A stretch of 64,000 nt of DNA from Macquaria australasica (GCA_005408345.1 SEMN01000346.1:244083-308082), one strand, 5' to 3'. Positions 25,625 through 38,992 are shown, counted from the stretch's first letter. The notes: generated by a model not told the origin, from the letters alone. Numbers and translations are program-made.

Positions 25625-27959
25625 CTGGAAAGTGACATCAACATTAGGGCACATTAGAAGAATCACCATTGACTGAACAATCAATGTTGAACGACTTGAA
25701 TTGAGTGTCAGGTAAAGGTTGTAAATGCAACCTGTGCAGTTGCATACTCTCGACAATCAATCGTGACAGATTTAATTCGCAAACATTTAGATGAGGATGT
25801 AAATTGCTGCATCTGCAAACTTCTAATAGTCTTTTACAAGCATTAAAACAAGTCACTGTTGATATAAAATGAAGCATGATTCATCCAGCTCAATTCGGAC
25901 ACAGCTCTCACTTTTTATATTTGACCCTGGTACTCCACATTACCCCGGGAAACTACTCAAGCTGCGAAATCAGATCGCAGAAAAAAAGTGGCTATTGAGT
26001 GGCTTCTTAGCTAAAACATTGTAAGTTTGTTTGGCTGCACAGTAAACAGATAAACCAGCTGCTCTTCTGTTGTATTTCTGCCAAAGTAGCTGCTCAAGAC
26101 TGTCTGCTGCCCCCAGAATTGTAGGACTTGAAAAATTAAACCGTACTTAACAAGGTTAAGGTAACCTGCCTTTGGAGGCAGGTCATTGAGAATGTGATGG
26201 AAACATACAGATTTAATGGAGATTTTTTTAAGTGAAATAGATTTCATTCATTATTTTTGCTTTAATTTGGGATACTTTACGTGTTTTTCCAAAGTTGAAG
26301 TTTCTTGTTGCACAGCACAACCCAGAAAAGGTGCCTAGTCGTCCGATGAAACTGGACTAAATTTAATTGGAAAGTTTGCTAGATTACAACCCCATTATTT
26401 TAATGGTATTTGATGACTATATTTTCAACATATAACCAGTTCTACAGGATCTACAGATTTCTTAGCAAAAGCACTTAAAAGGTGAAATCCTTTACACACA
26501 TGGCGGCTTGTCTACTTTCATTTACAACCCGGATTTGTCTAAACCCATCTGCTGAGTCAGGAGTCCCCCTGGGTTAACCAAACTCAAAAGATCTTCTACT
26601 TCAACTTAACAGCTTTCCTTCATCTTTGTTGTTGACTAACAGGATCTGGGCTTGCTGCCATCACAACCTTCTGGCCACATCTCTGAACAACAGCCTCAGA
26701 AATGGCAGCTTTGGACTCTCAAACGTTGGACATGTCAGAGCTTCTTACCACATCCTGGAGTTCAACCAGCACAAATGCCTTCTTATTCTGCTTGTGGGAA
26801 ATATTGCAGCCAAGACGTAGACACTAAAGAAGTCTTTTTAACTACATGACTGCCTAGCTATTTCTGATCGGTGTAATCCAAGGGACAGACAGTGGTAAGA
26901 AACCAGCAGAAAAGGTGAATCATTACTCAAATAAACACTGGAGTAATCCTTCAGGGACGATGATTCATAGATGATGTTGCAACATGCTGCAAACACTTGC
27001 ACAAGCTGTTGACAGCGACAGCGCAGAAATATGATGTACGGGTGCGATTGTTTTCAGAGAGCACACACTAAGTCAAGTTCAAGAAATACAATCCACAAAA
27101 CACTATAAACCAAATATTAATTATTCAAATAAACAAAAGCTACTGGATTCCTTCCAGGCTGTATCTCAGTGCGCCTTTGTAAATGTGTGTGTGTGTCAGA
27201 TTTATTTGCATGCGAAAGTTTCTGTGTGTGAGATGTCACGGAGAAAAACAACCGCCAGATGGCTGTCAGGTATTCCTCCAGGCTTAAGCTTTCAGAGAGC
27301 TGACAGAATGTGACAACACCCCCCCTTAACCCCTTACACACACACACACCACTTAGACCCCATCAGGATTGGGTCACTTAGCACTTTGCTCCAAAGAACT
27401 GGAACACCATTTTCTTTATATCGCACAATTCACTTCTTCAATTTTGCCTCCTTGAAAACTCTGTTTCTCTGTTACAGCTACACTGACAGATTATTTAAGA
27501 CCGAATTCTCCTGCTGACACAATGACGGTTAATGACTAAAAAGTTTAATCGATAACATTTTACTGGCTCTTTGAACAAAATGTCAGCAGTGTGTCTTACT
27601 GTTTGTGTTGCTCACTCCTATGTTACTTTAATGGCTGCTGAAATTTCAAGCTTCAGGATGGTTGAAAAGCTCCGATCTCCCACACTTAACTGCTGGCTAT
27701 GCTCTGAGCACCTGGTTAAGCTTCTCCAAAACCCACAGTGAACCTCAGTGCTGCATTTGAAACATTGGGGAGCTTTGGACACTGGAAAAAAACGTAAATA
27801 CTGACGTGGAGCTGGCATTACATTTGCTGGACAGGTAAACAACATAAGGCACATTGTTTGGTGACGCCAAATATCATCAGCTGTCCACAGTCATTAACAC
27901 TGCTCATATAAATATTTTAATACTAATAGTGGATGAAATTAGTGTAATGTGAACATGGC

Positions 27960-28370
27960 TAATCAAAGTGATGAACCCATAGAGAAATCACCCGACTCTG
28001 CAGTTTCCCTCAGCTCTATACCAACTTCAGCCAACTTTAGCACAACCTGTTCAGCAGCAAACAGCAGTCAGACCCAGTTAGAGACGAGCTGGTGAACATA
28101 GTGGAGCATTTAGTAGCTAAAGAGCCAGATATTTCCCTCAGGAGTTGGTGGAGACCAAAATCAGAGCTAACAGAGAGGGAATACTGGACTGAGATTCATC
28201 AGGTGACACAAACACGACTCCACATGAAGGATCATGTTGTTCTGTAACTGCTGGATGTAGAAATAAGCAACTGTTTGCTAACAAGTTCAACATATGAACT
28301 TAACGAGGTTGTAATATGTCACATTTGTGTTTACAGCTTGTTGCGCTGCCCCCACCTGAAATCCAGTGAC
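27960..28370 (+). mobile_element. MITE family with GCAGCAT/ATGCTGC ends, copy 1
   Basis: Shares GTGGAGCATTTAGTAGCTAA, AGGAGTTGGTGGAGACCAAA and GCGCTGCCCCCACCTG with the copies at 33800, 35778 and 44790. The outer end after the CCCCCA block is lost here. Confidence 0.65.
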
Positions 28371-29448
28371 ACTCGTCTTGTCAGGTGTTTTTCAGGACAT
28401 ACAGGAAGTAAATCCACAGATGAAACTGATGATGAAAACAGACTTCCAGTAAGAGCAGTGTGGCAATTCCCAGTATTTATGAATATGTCTGTACAGTCGA
28501 TGGCACTGCTGCTTTGTCATCCATCTCTGAATATCAGTATATTGATCCAGAGACCCAGTCTGTCATTTTTAGGACCTCATAAATTTAAGCCATACTGACA
28601 TACTGCACATCAAGTCATTGAAAAGTATGTTATAGATGGAAAATCATCTCCTTCGTTTCTCAACCTGATTATGAATCGAAGCATGGGCCTAATTTACTGC
28701 CATGTTCAGCAACATTAAAACACATGCACAACACTGACTTATATCCCATTTATTAAAAGAACTGTCAATCAATTCAAGTGTGAAAACAGGCTCCAATCCC
28801 GTGTTAGATTTGGGTTTGAGCTGTGAATTAAGGGACCACGTATGTATGCATACAGTATTTGGTGAAACGTTAAGAGATGGTGCCAGGCAGCTTGACACAG
28901 AGGCCTCAGATATTCACACAGTCTGCTGCAGCAACTGTCAACAAGATAGAAAGGACATATTTCATCAGCGTGAACACGGGGAGGGAAGACTGCAGTGCGA
29001 TGTGTCTGCAAATCATCGTTATAAAGAGGATCGTCTGAGCTCTATCCGTGCACAGATTCTAGATGTTTGGACACAACTGGATGTTTGAACTCAGCACATT
29101 TAAATGATTTCTTGCCACTGTGATGATCCATTTAAAACCAACAAAATAGGAAGTGAAATGAAGCTGCAAGTGTGGGAATTAAAGCTCACTGAAACCATTT
29201 CACGAAGGATTTACTGCTTTGAGAATGTTGTGATTTATTCTAAACATGGTTTCAGTTCAACTGACAGTGCATATCCAATTTGCAGGCTTTGCCATCAATT
29301 AATAACAGATTTTGTTGTTTTAAAACACAAACTGGAAGGTTTTTTTAGTTTCCAGGTCTCAACAGCAACGACATCTGAGCCACTATAAAACATGTCCAGC
29401 AGTCTGGTTGCTGCTGATGGCAACCACCTCACTGATGTAAGGTCCAGG

Positions 29449-29600
29449 GCTGCTACTAATGACAATATTCATTAATCAATTGTTCTTTCGATTAATGGAC
29501 TAAATGATTAAAACGATTTATTCAATATCAAAATCATTACTTTTCTATCGATAAATTAATTGATTCATTATATTATCGTTACAGCGTCACTAAGGTCACA
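29449..29600 (-). mobile_element. hAT-type MITE, partial copy
   Basis: Starts GGGCTGCTACTAATGACAAT, passes through TTCATTAATCAATTG and repeated CGATTAAT motifs, and ends ATCGTTACAGC. The core with the CCAGAGCCC box is absent, so it is an internal-deletion form. Confidence 0.6.
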
Positions 29601-29754
29601 CAAAAATCTAACCAATCGATTATCTAATCAATTAAAGCTAAATGATCAGCATTACAGAAAACCCACAGGACAGCAGTACTGATACAGAGACAACAAAATA
29701 GCTCGACAGGTACTGGACTTTTACGGCCAATTTATTTATTTATTTACAAAAACA

Positions 29755-29972
29755 CCAGAGCTGAAACAATGAATGTGCAACAATTCTGATAATCGATTAA
29801 TCAGAGCTAAACATTCTCTGGTGTAACCTTCTAAAAAGCTGCCTTTCTCCATTTTATATTATAAATTAATTCTCTTTGGACAAAATAAGTCATTTAAATA
29901 CATGACCTTGGGGTTTGGGAAAAAATAATCAGATTAATCAATAATGAAGAAAATCGTCAGTTGCAGCCCTAA
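29755..29972 (+). mobile_element. hAT-type MITE, degenerate copy
   Basis: Starts AGAGCTGAAACAATG and ends GTCAGTTGCAGCCCTA. The core ACCTTGGGGTTTGGGAAA is recognisable. No matching 8-bp flank was found at the left side. Confidence 0.65.
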
Positions 29973-31316
29973 TAAACAAATAACATAATTGAACATTTTT
30001 GATACGGATCCCTTACATTTGTTTATTAAAAAGTTTGTGACAGATAGGTTATGAAGATATTTTTCTTACTTATTGGTTGACATAGCATTCTGTGATAATA
30101 TCAGCTGATGTTTCGGCCAGGTGATTTATTGATCAGGCTCTAGTGTGGATTGACAGGCAACATGGGAACAGAGAGACCGAACGACATAAAACTAGACTCA
30201 AACAGCAGAGTACAGTTTCATGGTGTGTGGACAACCAGGACAACGTATCCTGTCCCGTTTGAATGAATGCAAACCCTGAACAGCAAACACCTCTATCAGG
30301 ATAAAACAAGTTTGCTCGTTCAAGGACGCACATCATTTACAACCACTGAGCTGGACAAACACTGGAATTCGAAGCGAACCAAGAACCCAGAGAACTGGGT
30401 ACATAACAGCCAGCAGACATTGTGCTTCAAAATACAGCATGACCACAGGAAATAAGGCTGTCCTACAAAAACGCAAGAAATGAAGAGCTCCTTTTATCCT
30501 AAAATGGTTTGCTGCTTCTCTACATCAAAACAATATACACAACTAATCAGGTGTTATATTTTTAACTATGCTTATAGCTTATCTGGTGCAGTGATGTAGA
30601 AAACTGCACAAACTATTACCAGACACAGTTTACACTCCAGTGTGAGGGATGATTATTTACCTTTATTTGTGATTTCTGCTGATGTGTCTGGCCAGCAATC
30701 ATCACCTCTCTAAACAATGCCACACCATCAGTTTCATCTGACAGCAACTTATAACAGCATCCGGGAGGTGGAGGTGGTTTATGTCAGTTAGGTTGGTAAG
30801 AGGGAGCCCAAGATATTTGCAGTTTAATCTCCAACCTGTCAAGCGCTCACATGCACAAAGAATTTATGAAGCCATGAAGCGAGATTCAATGGACAGCAAA
30901 ACATCGATAACTGGAACGAAAAATCTAGCGGGAGCTGTGATGGAGCGTCTGTAAGAGAACATGAACAAACAGTACAGCTACTCGTCCACCGGGGGAGGTG
31001 ACTGAAACGCTCGCTTGAAATAAAAACCTTGAAACCACAGTGGACCTGCAGACCTCCTACACAACCCGCTTTAGAAATCTTTGTTACATTACATGAAGTC
31101 TTAGCGCCTCACTGTGAACAACAGACCTTTCTACACACTATTGATCCCATAGCTCTCTGACACAGTATCAACACTAATTAACATTAAAGGTGACACAATG
31201 GCTGTTGGTGTTTCTTGCATGGTCATTGTATTGGATGGTATTATGTGATACAAGTGTTGGTGTTATTTTCCTCCTTGTATAAAAAGCATGTAACAACACA
31301 AGTATCTGGTGTCCAA

Positions 31317-31334
31317 ACATATATATATATATAT
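31317..31334. repeat. Short (AT)9 tract
   Basis: Perfect AT run. Confidence 0.9.
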
Positions 31335-31529
31335 CCAATCTAACAACCAAGTGAAAATACATCCATGTCTTCCACACAGAATAAATAAAATTAAATGTTT
31401 TTGAAGTTTCTTTTATCAGATTTACAATTAGAAATACTGTTGAAATGCATACCTTTACATAAATACATACCAGTAAACCTAAAAAAGTAAGGTATACCGC
31501 CCACCCCAACATGCACACCCCAATAAAGG

Positions 31530-31790
31530 TCATTATCAATTAATCTATTAATTATGTTGTAGTCATTTAGTCTATAAAATGTTGCAGTTTCCCAGAGCTC
31601 CGGGTGATGTCTTCAGATTGTTTATTTGTCCGAACAGCAGTCCAAAACTCAAAGATATTCACTTATGAAGGATAAAAATCCTCACATTGCATGGAACCAG
31701 ATAATGTTTGCAATTTTTGCTTAATAAGTGACAATTCATTGATTATCAGTTGATTGAAAACTGATTCACTTTCTGTCAACTGACCAACTC
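31530..31790 (-). mobile_element. hAT-type MITE, near full-length copy lacking clear ends
   Basis: Contains ATTTAGTCTATAAAATGTTG, TTTCCCAGAGCTCCGGGTGA, AACAGCAGTCCAAAACTCAA, AATCCTCACATTGC and TTGATTATCAGTTGATTG in family order. Confidence 0.7.
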
Positions 31791-31854
31791 ATCTACTAAT
31801 GATTTCAGCTTTATTCCTGAGTGTAAAATGATGACAAAAAGCCAAGGAAAAAAG

Positions 31855-32205
31855 GCGAGTCAACTCACTGAAACTAACAAGCTGGCCAGAGGTAACTTTG
31901 GCTAAATCATCAATCCTCACAAACTGTGGCTTCTGTTGTAACACACTGATCATGTGAGAATATAACCATGGATCCACATCCTGCCGGGTGTCAACTGCCA
32001 AAACTGGTGGTTTAATGGTATGATAAATGTCTACCTGTGCCACATTAGGACCCTGACTGAATTGTGGTAGCTGGCGATTTCTACTGATATCTACAGATGC
32101 TTGTTGTAATGCAACCAGCATTTCAAGGTCTATTTGTGTTGCTCCAAAATGGGGTTTGGATGAGCTCTTGACAAGTAGTAAAATATCTACTGTATACTTA
32201 TTTCA
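31855..32205 (-). other. Unidentified coding-like frame, probably a relic
   Basis: On the minus strand an uninterrupted frame runs from about 32200 to 31789, with an ATG at 32119-32121. Its composition looks protein-like rather than random: DLEMLVALQQASVDISRNR, then GPNVAQVDIYHTIKPPVLAV, then VDPWLYSHMISVLQQKPQF and VRIDDLAKVTSGQLVSF. After about 31860 it becomes featureless. I do not recognise the family. It sits in the mei4 intron on the same strand but does not resemble MEI4. Candidates are a decayed transposon-encoded protein, a retropseudogene, or a nested exon. Confidence 0.35.
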
Positions 32206-32349
32206 TTTCTGTCTGTTTGTTTCTTTTCCACGTCATTGGAAATCAATGTTCCCGGCATGAAGGAAAGAAGAAACACAATGCAGATTGACAGATTCATCAA
32301 GCATGAGCCGAACAGAAATCTGCTTTTTGAGAAAAGAAATGTTAGAGGT

Positions 32350-32550
32350 GCCACGTTTTATTGAATTGTGTCTCTCTCAGTGGGTGGTTGTTTATCTGAT
32401 TGGTTGAAGTTAGCCCGTGATAGACAGATGGTTCATCCAATCACCTGCCAAGTATTTTTTGAAAGTGCCTGCCCTTTTTCCAAACAGCTTCCAAGGACGA
32501 CTTCTCAGATGCTTCTGTGTAACAAACCATCTGGCACATCAGGTTAGGAG
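32350..32550. repeat. Possible interspersed repeat
   Basis: TTCATCCAATCACCTGCCAAGTATTTTTT...GTGCCTGCCC...CTTCCAAGGACGACTTCTCAGA has the look of a dispersed fish repeat. It may belong to the same element as the frame at 31855-32205. No ends are visible. Confidence 0.3.
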
Positions 32551-33799
32551 TTAAGTGCAACTGTCAGCTTTGTGTTCATGTCAATTACAACGTGTAGCAC
32601 ACTCCAATCACACCATACAGACAGATATGGGAAGCAAATGTGATCAAATTACTAGTTTCCTGTAGAGTTGGCATGCGTCAAAGCAGGTAATTAGGACAGT
32701 GGCGTATCATGATGTGTCGACTTGCATCAAGATGCCGTTGGTATTGCCATTAAGTACCCAGTCTGGCTGGGTATCTATCGATACTAGTGCTGATACAAAC
32801 TGAAACAGCACATAATAGGGACCGCAGTAATCCACAGGCAGACAGTTGAGCTGGTGAAAGAGCATAAGTACTGAGGTGCTATTGTTGATCACAACCTAAC
32901 CTGACAATAACAGTTCTCCAATGGATACCCATGTTTATATTCCTGTAGCAGTGGTAGCCAAAGAACAACAGAGCTGAACCAGAAGAATAGAAGACAAATA
33001 GAACACAATAAAAAGGACAGAACGATCTGGAGATAAGAACATTTAGTAAAGTGACAGAGGGCCCATTTGCATGTATAACTAACCAGACTCCTTTTCTAAG
33101 TGCGAGGATGAAAACAGCAGGACAGACTGATTGAGCTGTCTGTTGGCTCGTTAGCAGTCCTCAGGGATCCGGCGGGCCGCAGGCTGACAGTGACAGGATT
33201 TGTTGCTGCCTTTTAATAACCCTGATAAACTACCATCTCTCCATGCCAGATACAGGACAGATTTTCACTTCCAGGCCAAGCCGCAAAGTCAAAATTAACT
33301 TTATCCTCAACATCTCTGATCCCAGTGAGTGGCCTTAGCTAAAGGTTGGGCGTGAGGGTTCAGGTGAGGCCGAGGTTGAGGCGAAGGTCGTCTCGTAATC
33401 GACTTTCCACTTGAGCGTGGTGATGAGTTCTGGCTTTGAAGCTTGGCAACAAGATACTGTAGAGAGCCTTTGAATATCTGCAGGAGGTTGCACCTGTAAC
33501 ACAGAGGCTGATGCCCTACAACTGTGCCCTCAAAAGGCGATAATTAGCTACCCTGAGAATCAGTTCGTCAGAAATTAACACAATCATCTATGTTTACATG
33601 GTGCAACATGATCACAGCTGCTGTTCTGAGGATCCAATTTGAATGTTAGTATCAGGTCTTTGTCATTTTCCAAACATTACCTTGATTGTGAAAATTACAT
33701 AACATACATCATAAGCTTCAACCATAACAGTAACGGCAACCAACATTTGGACTACAGCACTTTGTGTTAGCCATAAAATGAATCCTTAACAACTGTCAC

Positions 33800-33912
33800 T
33801 GCAGTGATAAGAAAGTGGAGCATTTAGCAGCTAAAGAGCAACATATTTTTCTCAGGAGTTGGTGGAGACCAAACCAGAGTTACAAGGAGAGTGAATGTTG
33901 GACATCGTAAAT
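33800..33912 (+). mobile_element. MITE family with GCAGCAT ends, copy 2 (core fragment)
   Basis: GTGGAGCATTTAGCAGCTAA and CAGGAGTTGGTGGAGACCAA, then AGGAGAGTGAATGTTGGAC. Ends missing. Confidence 0.6.
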
Positions 33913-33944
33913 GGCTCACATTTCAACAAAATATATATTTATCT

Positions 33945-34352
33945 TTAGCCGTGCTAGCAGCATGGCTGTGTTGGTCTGTCAGTGTCTCAACAATTTGGTT
34001 CAGACATTCATGTTCTCCTCAGGATGAATTGTAATAACTTTGGTGATGTCTTAACTTTTCATCTAGTGCAAAACCATCAGGTCAAAATTCAGAGTTGTTC
34101 AATACCTTGGGTTAAAATTAAATACCTGCAAAACTAATGACATTCCCATCAGCCTCAGCTGTACTTTATGTTCAGTGCAAATTAGCAAATGTTAGCATGC
34201 TAACACACTAAAATATCATGGTGAACATGGTAAACGTTATACCGAAACATTAGCATGTTAACATTGTCATTGTGAGCATCTTAGCATGCTGATGTTAGCA
34301 TTTAGCTCAAAGGACCAGCCTCACAGAGCCGCTAGCATGGCTGTAGACTCTT
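33945..34352. mobile_element. Interspersed repeat with GCTAGCATGGCTGTA end, copy 1
   Basis: Contains AATAACTTTGGTGATGTCTT and several TTAGCATG/CATGCTAA motifs (34190-34300), and ends CACAGAGCCGCTAGCATGGC. The second copy begins at about 63705. Likely a non-autonomous DNA element common in fish. Confidence 0.6.
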
Positions 34353-35609
34353 TACTGCATAACAAAATAGCATGTACTTTAGTGAAGGCATGAGAAAACG
34401 TAAAAATAAACATGAAGTTCATGCTTGACCTCGGAACTAGGTCTCTGACAAAACAATCCAACTGAAGGTCCATTTACTATAGCTTTTTCTGGAGTTTTCA
34501 GCCCTATTACTATTATCATTTCATCCATAAAAGTTATTTAAGTTTTTTCAAACTCTTTCCAAGGTCAAGAATGAGCTAAATTATTGGCATTTGTGCCGAA
34601 CTAAGAGTGCTATGGATGAAATCATAACAGCTACTGAAGTAGCAATGCAAAAGATTCATCTCCGTGTCAACTGAGCAAACATCATCTGCTGACAAAGACC
34701 ATGTGATATGGTTGAAAGCACTGGAAAAAGCTAGCAAATGGACCTTGAGATGGGATCGTTTTGTTGAGATTGCTTTGTCAACACCTATCATAGAACCATT
34801 TTCTCTGAATTCTGAAAAAACAGTCACAGAAGTTGTTGTACACATATGAATTGATAAAGATAATACATGAACATGAGTCTAAATCAAGTTCAATTAAAGT
34901 GACAGAATGAATAGATGGATGAGTCAGAGTGAAATGTACCAACATCTGACCGAATCTAGTATGAAACAATAAGCAGGGTCGGATGGGTCATTGTGAAATT
35001 CTATCATCGATTTTTCCATCTCTACATAGTCCTTCAAATTTAACTGTCATTACTCAAACTCTCATTACTGTGGTTTGAAGGCTGAAAAGAGAAATAATGC
35101 ATCAGTATCGAGACCGTGTAGAAATAATAAGCAGATGAACATTTCATAGTTTGGGGGATGTTTGAAAACGGTGTGTCAAAAGAAACAACCTATCCAATAC
35201 CTGCACAGACATCCGTTAATTACCACTGGTGGGATTTGTTAATGTGAAAGGCCTTGTGCACTGAGGTGGATGAGGACCTGGACTGTGGTAAGGAGATGAC
35301 TCCTGGATCTGTATGCAGCAAGAGAGCCTGAAGCACTATGACGCAGATAACATCAGCTGCCCCGAGATTATAAAGCTGCGCCCTGAATGGGATTTAATCG
35401 TCCATTTGATTGGACCTGGACCTCGTTACTGTTCAGACTGGGTCACAGGCAAGCCGACTGCCTGCAACTGATGGAGGGGGAGTCAGTGGGACTGGTGGGA
35501 CTGAAAGTTTCTCAAGTGGAAGAAAATACAAGAATGAAGACGGATTAGAAGATGGATACGAGGGGTTGACAAAAACATTCATGAAAAGGAAAGGAATACT
35601 TTCCATCAG

Positions 35610-35715
35610 TATTTCCCAGAAGCCAAGGCAATGTCTTCAAATGTCCAACCAACAGTCCAAAACCAAAAGATATTGAATTTACAATAATATAACACAGAAA
35701 AAAGCAGAAAACCCG
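35610..35715 (-). mobile_element. hAT-type MITE, core fragment
   Basis: GTCTTCAAATGTCCAACCAA, CAGTCCAAAACCAAAAGATATTG match the family core in reverse orientation. It supplies the last third of an 88-codon frame at 35410-35676, which is why that frame is not a gene. Confidence 0.65.
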
Positions 35716-35777
35716 CCCACTGGAGACGCAGGAATCACAGAACTGCTTAAAATCTCCTGAAAACTGGGTTTCAAAAT

Positions 35778-36190
35778 TTTAAAGCAGCATTAATAGATTT
35801 TTTGGCCACTTTGGGGCAGGGGAACAACCTGTACATCGTTGCTGTGGCCTATTTACATATTGTGCAGACACAGAGCAACATTATCATCCCACTGAAGTGG
35901 TTTGTGTCCATCTTTAGAATGTAAGTCCAATATTCATTTTCCTTTTAGCTCTGGTTTTGGTCACCAACTCCTAATGGAAATATCTGCCTCTTTAGCTGCT
36001 AAATGCTCCACTTTCTTCACCAGCTAGTCTCTAACTGTGTCTGTCTGCTGTTTGCTGCTGAGCAGGTAGTGGACTGTGGGTTTATCAGAGCTTGATTGAT
36101 GAAAACAAGGTTGATGAAAGAGCTGAGACTGAACCGGACAGTAAATGTGCAGTAAAACCAAAACTATGGGCTGAAAGAGGCATTTGATCC
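35778..36190 (-). mobile_element. MITE family with GCAGCAT ends, copy 3
   Basis: Opens with the terminal repeat TTTAAAGCAGCATTAATAG and TTTTTTGGCCACTTTGGGGCA, the reverse complement of the end seen at 45015-45056. Inside, GTCCAATATTCATTTTCCTT, TTGGTCACCAACTCCTAATG and TTAGCTGCTAAATGCTCCAC mirror copies 1 and 2. The right end is uncertain. Confidence 0.7.
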
Positions 36191-36406
36191 ATTGTTAATA
36201 TCAAACTATTAACTTAACGATATTAACTTTTCTTCTTAATAAGTAACAAAGTTTTAAAAAACAGCAGCGTTAGGTATTGTTTATTAAGAGTTTAACATGC
36301 ACAAAAAAAAAAAATCAGCAAATCTACTTCATCAGGATGGTGTGGGTGTGAGTTAATAAGATTTGATTGACAGAGGCCTGGCAACATAAGAAAACAAACC
36401 CAAAAA

Positions 36407-36652
36407 TAGGGATGCAACGGAAGACCATTTTCATTATCAATTAATCTGATAGCCGATTATTTTCTACTCTTAAAAGGGAACAAAATGCAAAAAATGCAAT
36501 CACATGTTACCAGAGCCCAACAGTCCAAAACCCAAAGAGTAATAATGTAAGCAAATCCTCACATATAAGAAGCTTAAACAGCCATTTTTGCTTGATAAAT
36601 TACTTTTAATGATGATTTGATTATCAGAACTGTTGTCTTAATCAGCTGCTAC
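36407..36652 (-). mobile_element. hAT-type MITE, copy with one good end
   Basis: Starts TAGGGATGCAACGGAAGACC; contains CCGATTATTTTCTAC, CAGAGCCCAACAGTCCAAAA, AAATCCTCACATATAAGAAG and TTGATTATCAGAACTGTTG. Confidence 0.7.
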
Positions 36653-37194
36653 CCACAAACGTCCTCACATTCTCAAATGTTGCTAAACTCTGATTGGTGC
36701 ACGGAAAATGAATGACATCACCTTTCTCCAACACAGCCCAACCCACTTCAAAACCAGCGAGAACAGAGGGGACAAAAACACAAACACAAAAATATCTAAT
36801 GTGAAACAACTGTTCAGAAAACTGTTCGAACTTTGGCAACAAAAAAACTGCCCTTTAAATTAATCAATTATGTAATTAACACCCTGTACAGTGTGTGCAG
36901 CTTTGTGTTTTTGTCATGATTTTCCAGACTCGGACCGACACTCCTGCTGTTTGGGTACAGACGATTTGACCTCTTAAGCTCTGGGAGCTGCTTTGTGCTG
37001 CTTTAAAAGAAACTCACATATCAAAGTGCTAATTGGCAGAAGTCTATTTACAGCTGATAAATGCTGCTAATTAGCTTTCAACCTTCTCCGACTCACCACT
37101 TTACCACTGTTTGTAATTCTGACGAAGTTACTTCAGAGTTCACGTCGGGAGGTGTTGCTTTATTTTGTCGACACTGTACCTACGTAGCTGCATA

Positions 37195-37530
37195 AAGAGG
37201 AAAAAGACAGATACAGAAAAGAGAGTGACAAATTGGAAAAGGAATAAGAGCTAGAAATTATAGAGAAAAGCAGTGACATCTAGGTAAACGGAAGGAAGAA
37301 GATTGTGAGAGAAGATTACAGGGCAAAAGAGCTTCGTAGAAAATGCAAAAGGCAGAGAAAGAGACAATCTGAAAGGAAGAGATTGGTAAAAAGAGAGGAA
37401 GAACCGGCGACAGAGGCAGAGAGACACGCAGAGAGTGAGGGAGAAGCTGACAAAGAGTGCATAATGAAGCTGTCCTCGGCTGGGAGTGTGAAGGGCAGTA
37501 ATTTACTGATCAAGGACAGAGATTGATTTG
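37195..37530. repeat. Purine-rich low-complexity tract
   Basis: The plus strand is dominated by GA-type words (AGAGAAAGAGACAATC, AAAAGAGAGGAAGAACC). The 73-codon Arg/Lys/Glu-rich frame and its 81-codon Ser/Leu-rich complement are products of this composition. Confidence 0.6.
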
Positions 37531-38651
37531 TCACCGGAGTGGAAGAGAAAGCCCACAGCATGAGCGAGAAGCTTCAGCCTGTACTCTCCACAACAGTGCT
37601 GTTGGTTAGCCGGCACAGTGTTACCATCTAAATGCACAGAAGCTCGGCCCGTGCTGACCCGGACCCTGACTTCACAGAGGTCTGCCCCAAAAGATCTGCC
37701 AGGTCCAGCTTGATATTAAAGCAGGACACATGGGGGTTCAGTAATTTAGCGTTTCTAAGAATTCATTTACATTTCCGCTGTGATGTAGCCTGTTAAATAT
37801 ATTTTCCACATATCTGATTTAATTGCTCAAAAAGCCTTTTTCTTTTTTCATGAGTTTATTTTTGAACAGAGAGCTTTGCCAGCTCTAAAAAACACGTTCA
37901 CTTTTCCTTCCTTCCTATTTCTCTTGCTAGAGAAAGCAGTGATCATTTCTCTTATTTATAAAGCCAATAATGACACGTGATGAATATTACGCAGCATCTA
38001 TTAGAAGGCTTGAAATTAAATTTTAAGAAGCAAACAAATGAAAGAATTAACTGGCCACTTGCTCTACTGCCTGTTTCACTTACAAATAAGTTGTGTGATA
38101 TGGCGACATACAAAACAACTTGTCAAGCAGTAAAGATTGTTATCAATATATATTAAGATACATCATTACAGACTGTGTACTTTAAGATTATATCTCTAAA
38201 ACTCACCCATTCTTGTTTAGCTGAGTTATTGTTGAGTGCAAAACTTTCTCTCTGGTTTAATGAAACAAATCACATCTTCTCCTTTTTGAAATTTCCTTCC
38301 AAATGTTGCTGCTCCAACTGCAGTCTTATTCGCTCTCTCCCAACTTTAACTTACAACTTTAACAACAAACTTTCTGATTAGAAGCAGCTACAGAAAGTAT
38401 GAGATCAGGGCAGGAATTTCATGGGGGGCATGGTGTCCATGGCCCCTCAGTTTGGCCTCTTGCCCCTCAAAAAATGATCTGCCCTGCGGCCACAGTGGCA
38501 TCAGCCCCTCCCACAATGCCTCTGCCTCTTTCTTGTCAATACGGTTTTTAGACACCAGTGTCTTTTGTTGAGATTCTGAATACTTATTGGGCAACATCAA
38601 GTGAAACGCTGCGCACACATTTTACCATATAGAAAGAGTACCTTTGGGTAG

Positions 38652-38992
38652 TCAGCCTTCTCCTATCGAGCAGCACATACGTGGAACACTAAACCCACAG
38701 AACTAAGGAACATCACATCTCTTAACTCTTTCTCCAAATCTATAAAACAGTGGTTACTGAACAATCAAACATGCTGTCATAATCTGGAGTAGTGGTTATG
38801 TCATTGTGTTGCTACTGGTCTGTGATTATGTACTTGTACTGTTTGAATGTTTTATTTTAATGAAGATGAAGGGACTGCAGATGAAAATTAGCCTGCATGA
38901 CTAAATCTGGCACATTGGACCTATGTGCCCATGTCAATTAATGTGCATTGTTCCTTCTTAAATAAAAAATAAACATAATAAACAAACATAAC
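38652..38992 (+). mobile_element. 3' end of a LINE: reverse-transcriptase C-terminus, UTR and A-rich tail
   Basis: An open frame from 38652 to TAG 38790-38792 reads AFSYRAAHTWNTKPTELRN, then SLNSFSKSIKQWLLNNQTC. This is the familiar C-terminal signature of fish L2/jockey-like ORF2 proteins (FSYRAA..WN.LP.ELR). An in-frame TAG at 38649 shows 5' decay. After a UTR with GGGACTGCAGATGAAAATTA the element ends in AAATAAAAAATAAACATAAT. Confidence 0.75.

Noticed and set aside
26626..26849. Two overlapping 64-65 codon frames after an AACAG acceptor-like site
   Set aside because: Neither frame has a recognisable motif or donor, and both frames being open argues against selection on one. Left unannotated.
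32707..32892. 61-codon minus frame upstream of the unidentified frame at 31.8-32.2 kb
   Set aside because: Another frame in the same place looks equally plausible, and there is no motif, so no link to the neighbouring frame can be claimed.
37305..37561. Arg/Lys/Glu-rich and Ser/Leu-rich complementary frames
   Set aside because: Direct consequence of a purine-rich low-complexity tract.
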